Assembly (NCBI RefSeq): GCF_039536325.1 | Contig: NZ_BAAAYO010000018.1 | Coordinates: 1 to 64,000, forward strand | Direction: 5' to 3' | DNA: 64,000 nt | Source: Paenibacillus_AB hodogayensis | GTDB lineage: Bacteria > Bacillota > Bacilli > Paenibacillales > NBRC-103111 | In this document: positions 63,375-64,000 of the stretch, in pieces | Layout: the number at the start of each line of letters is the position of its first letter | Numbering within the stretch: the stretch's first letter is position 1 | The notes under the pieces: model-generated | What the model was told of the DNA's origin: nothing | The model's database searches: none | Seen by the model: only the letters and a program-made list of their open reading frames with translations | Position numbers and translations under genes: made by a program

Positions 63375-64000
63375 CTACATTCGGTCTGCAGCGGTTGTTC
63401 CCAGAAATGCGTTCTTTAGCAAAATTCCTGCTCCGCTGTGAATGGCATGACCCGCCAATAGGTAATCGAGTATGGCACGCCTCAACTGCGTGTCGCGCGG
63501 GGCCGATGCCAAGTCAACCGGTTTCGTTCCAAACACCCTTTCGAAAGTCTGATGATCATCGCTTAGAATCGGGAACGGGTGATAGTCCTGTCGGAATTGG
63601 ACGATATTCGTATGACTCGGCAGCAGTTTCTGCCACTGCGGGCTAAGAAGCCATGTCGCACAAAAGATAACAGAGAAAGGCTTTTCAGGGAAATAGGTAT
63701 CGAAAAAATGGACCGCGCGACTGTAGGAGTCTCTGCATTGTTCATGCGCCATTTTGCCATCTGCCGGGATGTGGACAACTATGGCGGTATCTCTAGGCTT
63801 CAGGACATGCTCCCATTCCTTTCCCTGCAAGACGGTTGTTTCCGGTACCCCTAGCCCATCCGATGTGATTCGATGGCCCGTGATCTGCTGTTCCGTTAAC
63901 ATAAGCTTCGAAATCCAGGCGCAATTGTATACTCCATTCGTTCCATCGATACAGCCGTCACTGCGGAAGGGGATATCGTTATCCGGAAAAATAGCAACCT
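63375..64000 (-). CDS. GNAT-like acyltransferase-domain protein (5' end beyond the window)
   Basis: The frame is open to the right edge; the ATG at 63902 is internal, since codons read FPDNDIPFRSDGCIDGTNGV before it. VVHIPADGKMAHEQCRDSYS with HFFDTYFPEKPFSVIFCATW and LLPSHTNIVQFRQDYHPFPI match the C-terminal GNAT-like domain of the acyltransferase-domain proteins found in Paenibacillus carbohydrate loci. Function unknown. First visible gene of the leftward cluster. Confidence 0.75.
   Translation of the reverse strand, partial: VAIFPDNDIPFRSDGCIDGTNGVYNCAWISKLMLTEQQITGHRITSDGLGVPETTVLQGKEWEHVLKPRDTAIVVHIPADGKMAHEQCRDSYSRAVHFFDTYFPEKPFSVIFCATWLLSPQWQKLLPSHTNIVQFRQDYHPFPILSDDHQTFERVFGTKPVDLASAPRDTQLRRAILDYLLAGHAIHSGAGILLKNAFLGTTAADRM

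Noticed and set aside
1..64000. tRNA genes, rRNA genes and CRISPR arrays
   Set aside because: Scanned by eye for T-loop motifs, conserved rRNA blocks and regularly spaced direct repeats; none found.

Overview
The window looks like a chromosome segment of a Paenibacillus-like member of the Paenibacillaceae. I infer this from strong AGGAGG ribosome binding sites, orphan sugar-binding lipoproteins paired with AraC regulators, a Btr-like AraC/siderophore-binding regulator, DUF3889, DUF1904 and MalT-type proteins. No rRNA, tRNA or CRISPR array was seen, and the only mobile-element trace is a decayed IS66 transposase.

Region 1-3.9 kb is a patchy edge: an IS66 remnant, a frameshifted methyltransferase, DUF3889, a broken GNAT acetyltransferase and an intact isochorismatase-family hydrolase. 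Region 3.9-22 kb is a carbohydrate locus made of two parallel cassettes. Cassette A is a DUF4838 glycosidase-like protein plus a sugar-binding lipoprotein, transcribed away from a GH31/AraC fusion that is followed by an FAD oxidoreductase and an esterase. Cassette B is an FAD oxidoreductase paralogue, a sugar-binding lipoprotein and a beta-helix protein, divergent from an AraC regulator. No permease genes are present. The GH31/AraC fusion has lost both expected catalytic aspartates, so it is probably a cytoplasmic sugar-sensing transcription factor.

Region 22-35 kb carries a frameshifted MalT-like regulator, a UvrA-like fragment, a VOC protein, a peptidase E-like protein, an EamA exporter divergent from an SgrR-type regulator, a Fur-box-flanked siderophore-binding lipoprotein divergent from a Btr-like regulator, and an extended SDR.

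Regions 35.0-38.6 kb and 51.5-54.9 kb are two orphan immunity-like gene arrays (Imm1-like, leucine-rich repeat, ankyrin, SUKH and DUF4303 proteins). They share a promoter of unusual fixed geometry, with two 9-base direct repeats 21 bases apart and a TATAAT box 12 bases further, and a homologous gene fragment. They therefore appear to be related loci under one regulator.

Region 38.8-51.5 kb holds a frameshifted phosphotransferase, a CatB/Vat-type acetyltransferase, a LamG domain split by a seven-repeat propeller, two AraC regulators, an amine oxidase, an HxlR/NAD(P)-binding divergent pair, a heparinase II/III-type protein, a UspA and a DUF1904 protein. Region 54.9-64 kb has an MBL-fold hydrolase, a scrambled MerR/SDR locus, an aminoglycoside phosphotransferase-like kinase, and a leftward catabolic cluster (GNAT-like acyltransferase, Gfo/Idh/MocA dehydrogenase, SGNH hydrolase, creatininase-family hydrolase, sugar-binding lipoprotein). 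Fragments of duplicate copies of several of these genes lie between them. A family of short intergenic repeats punctuates gene ends throughout.
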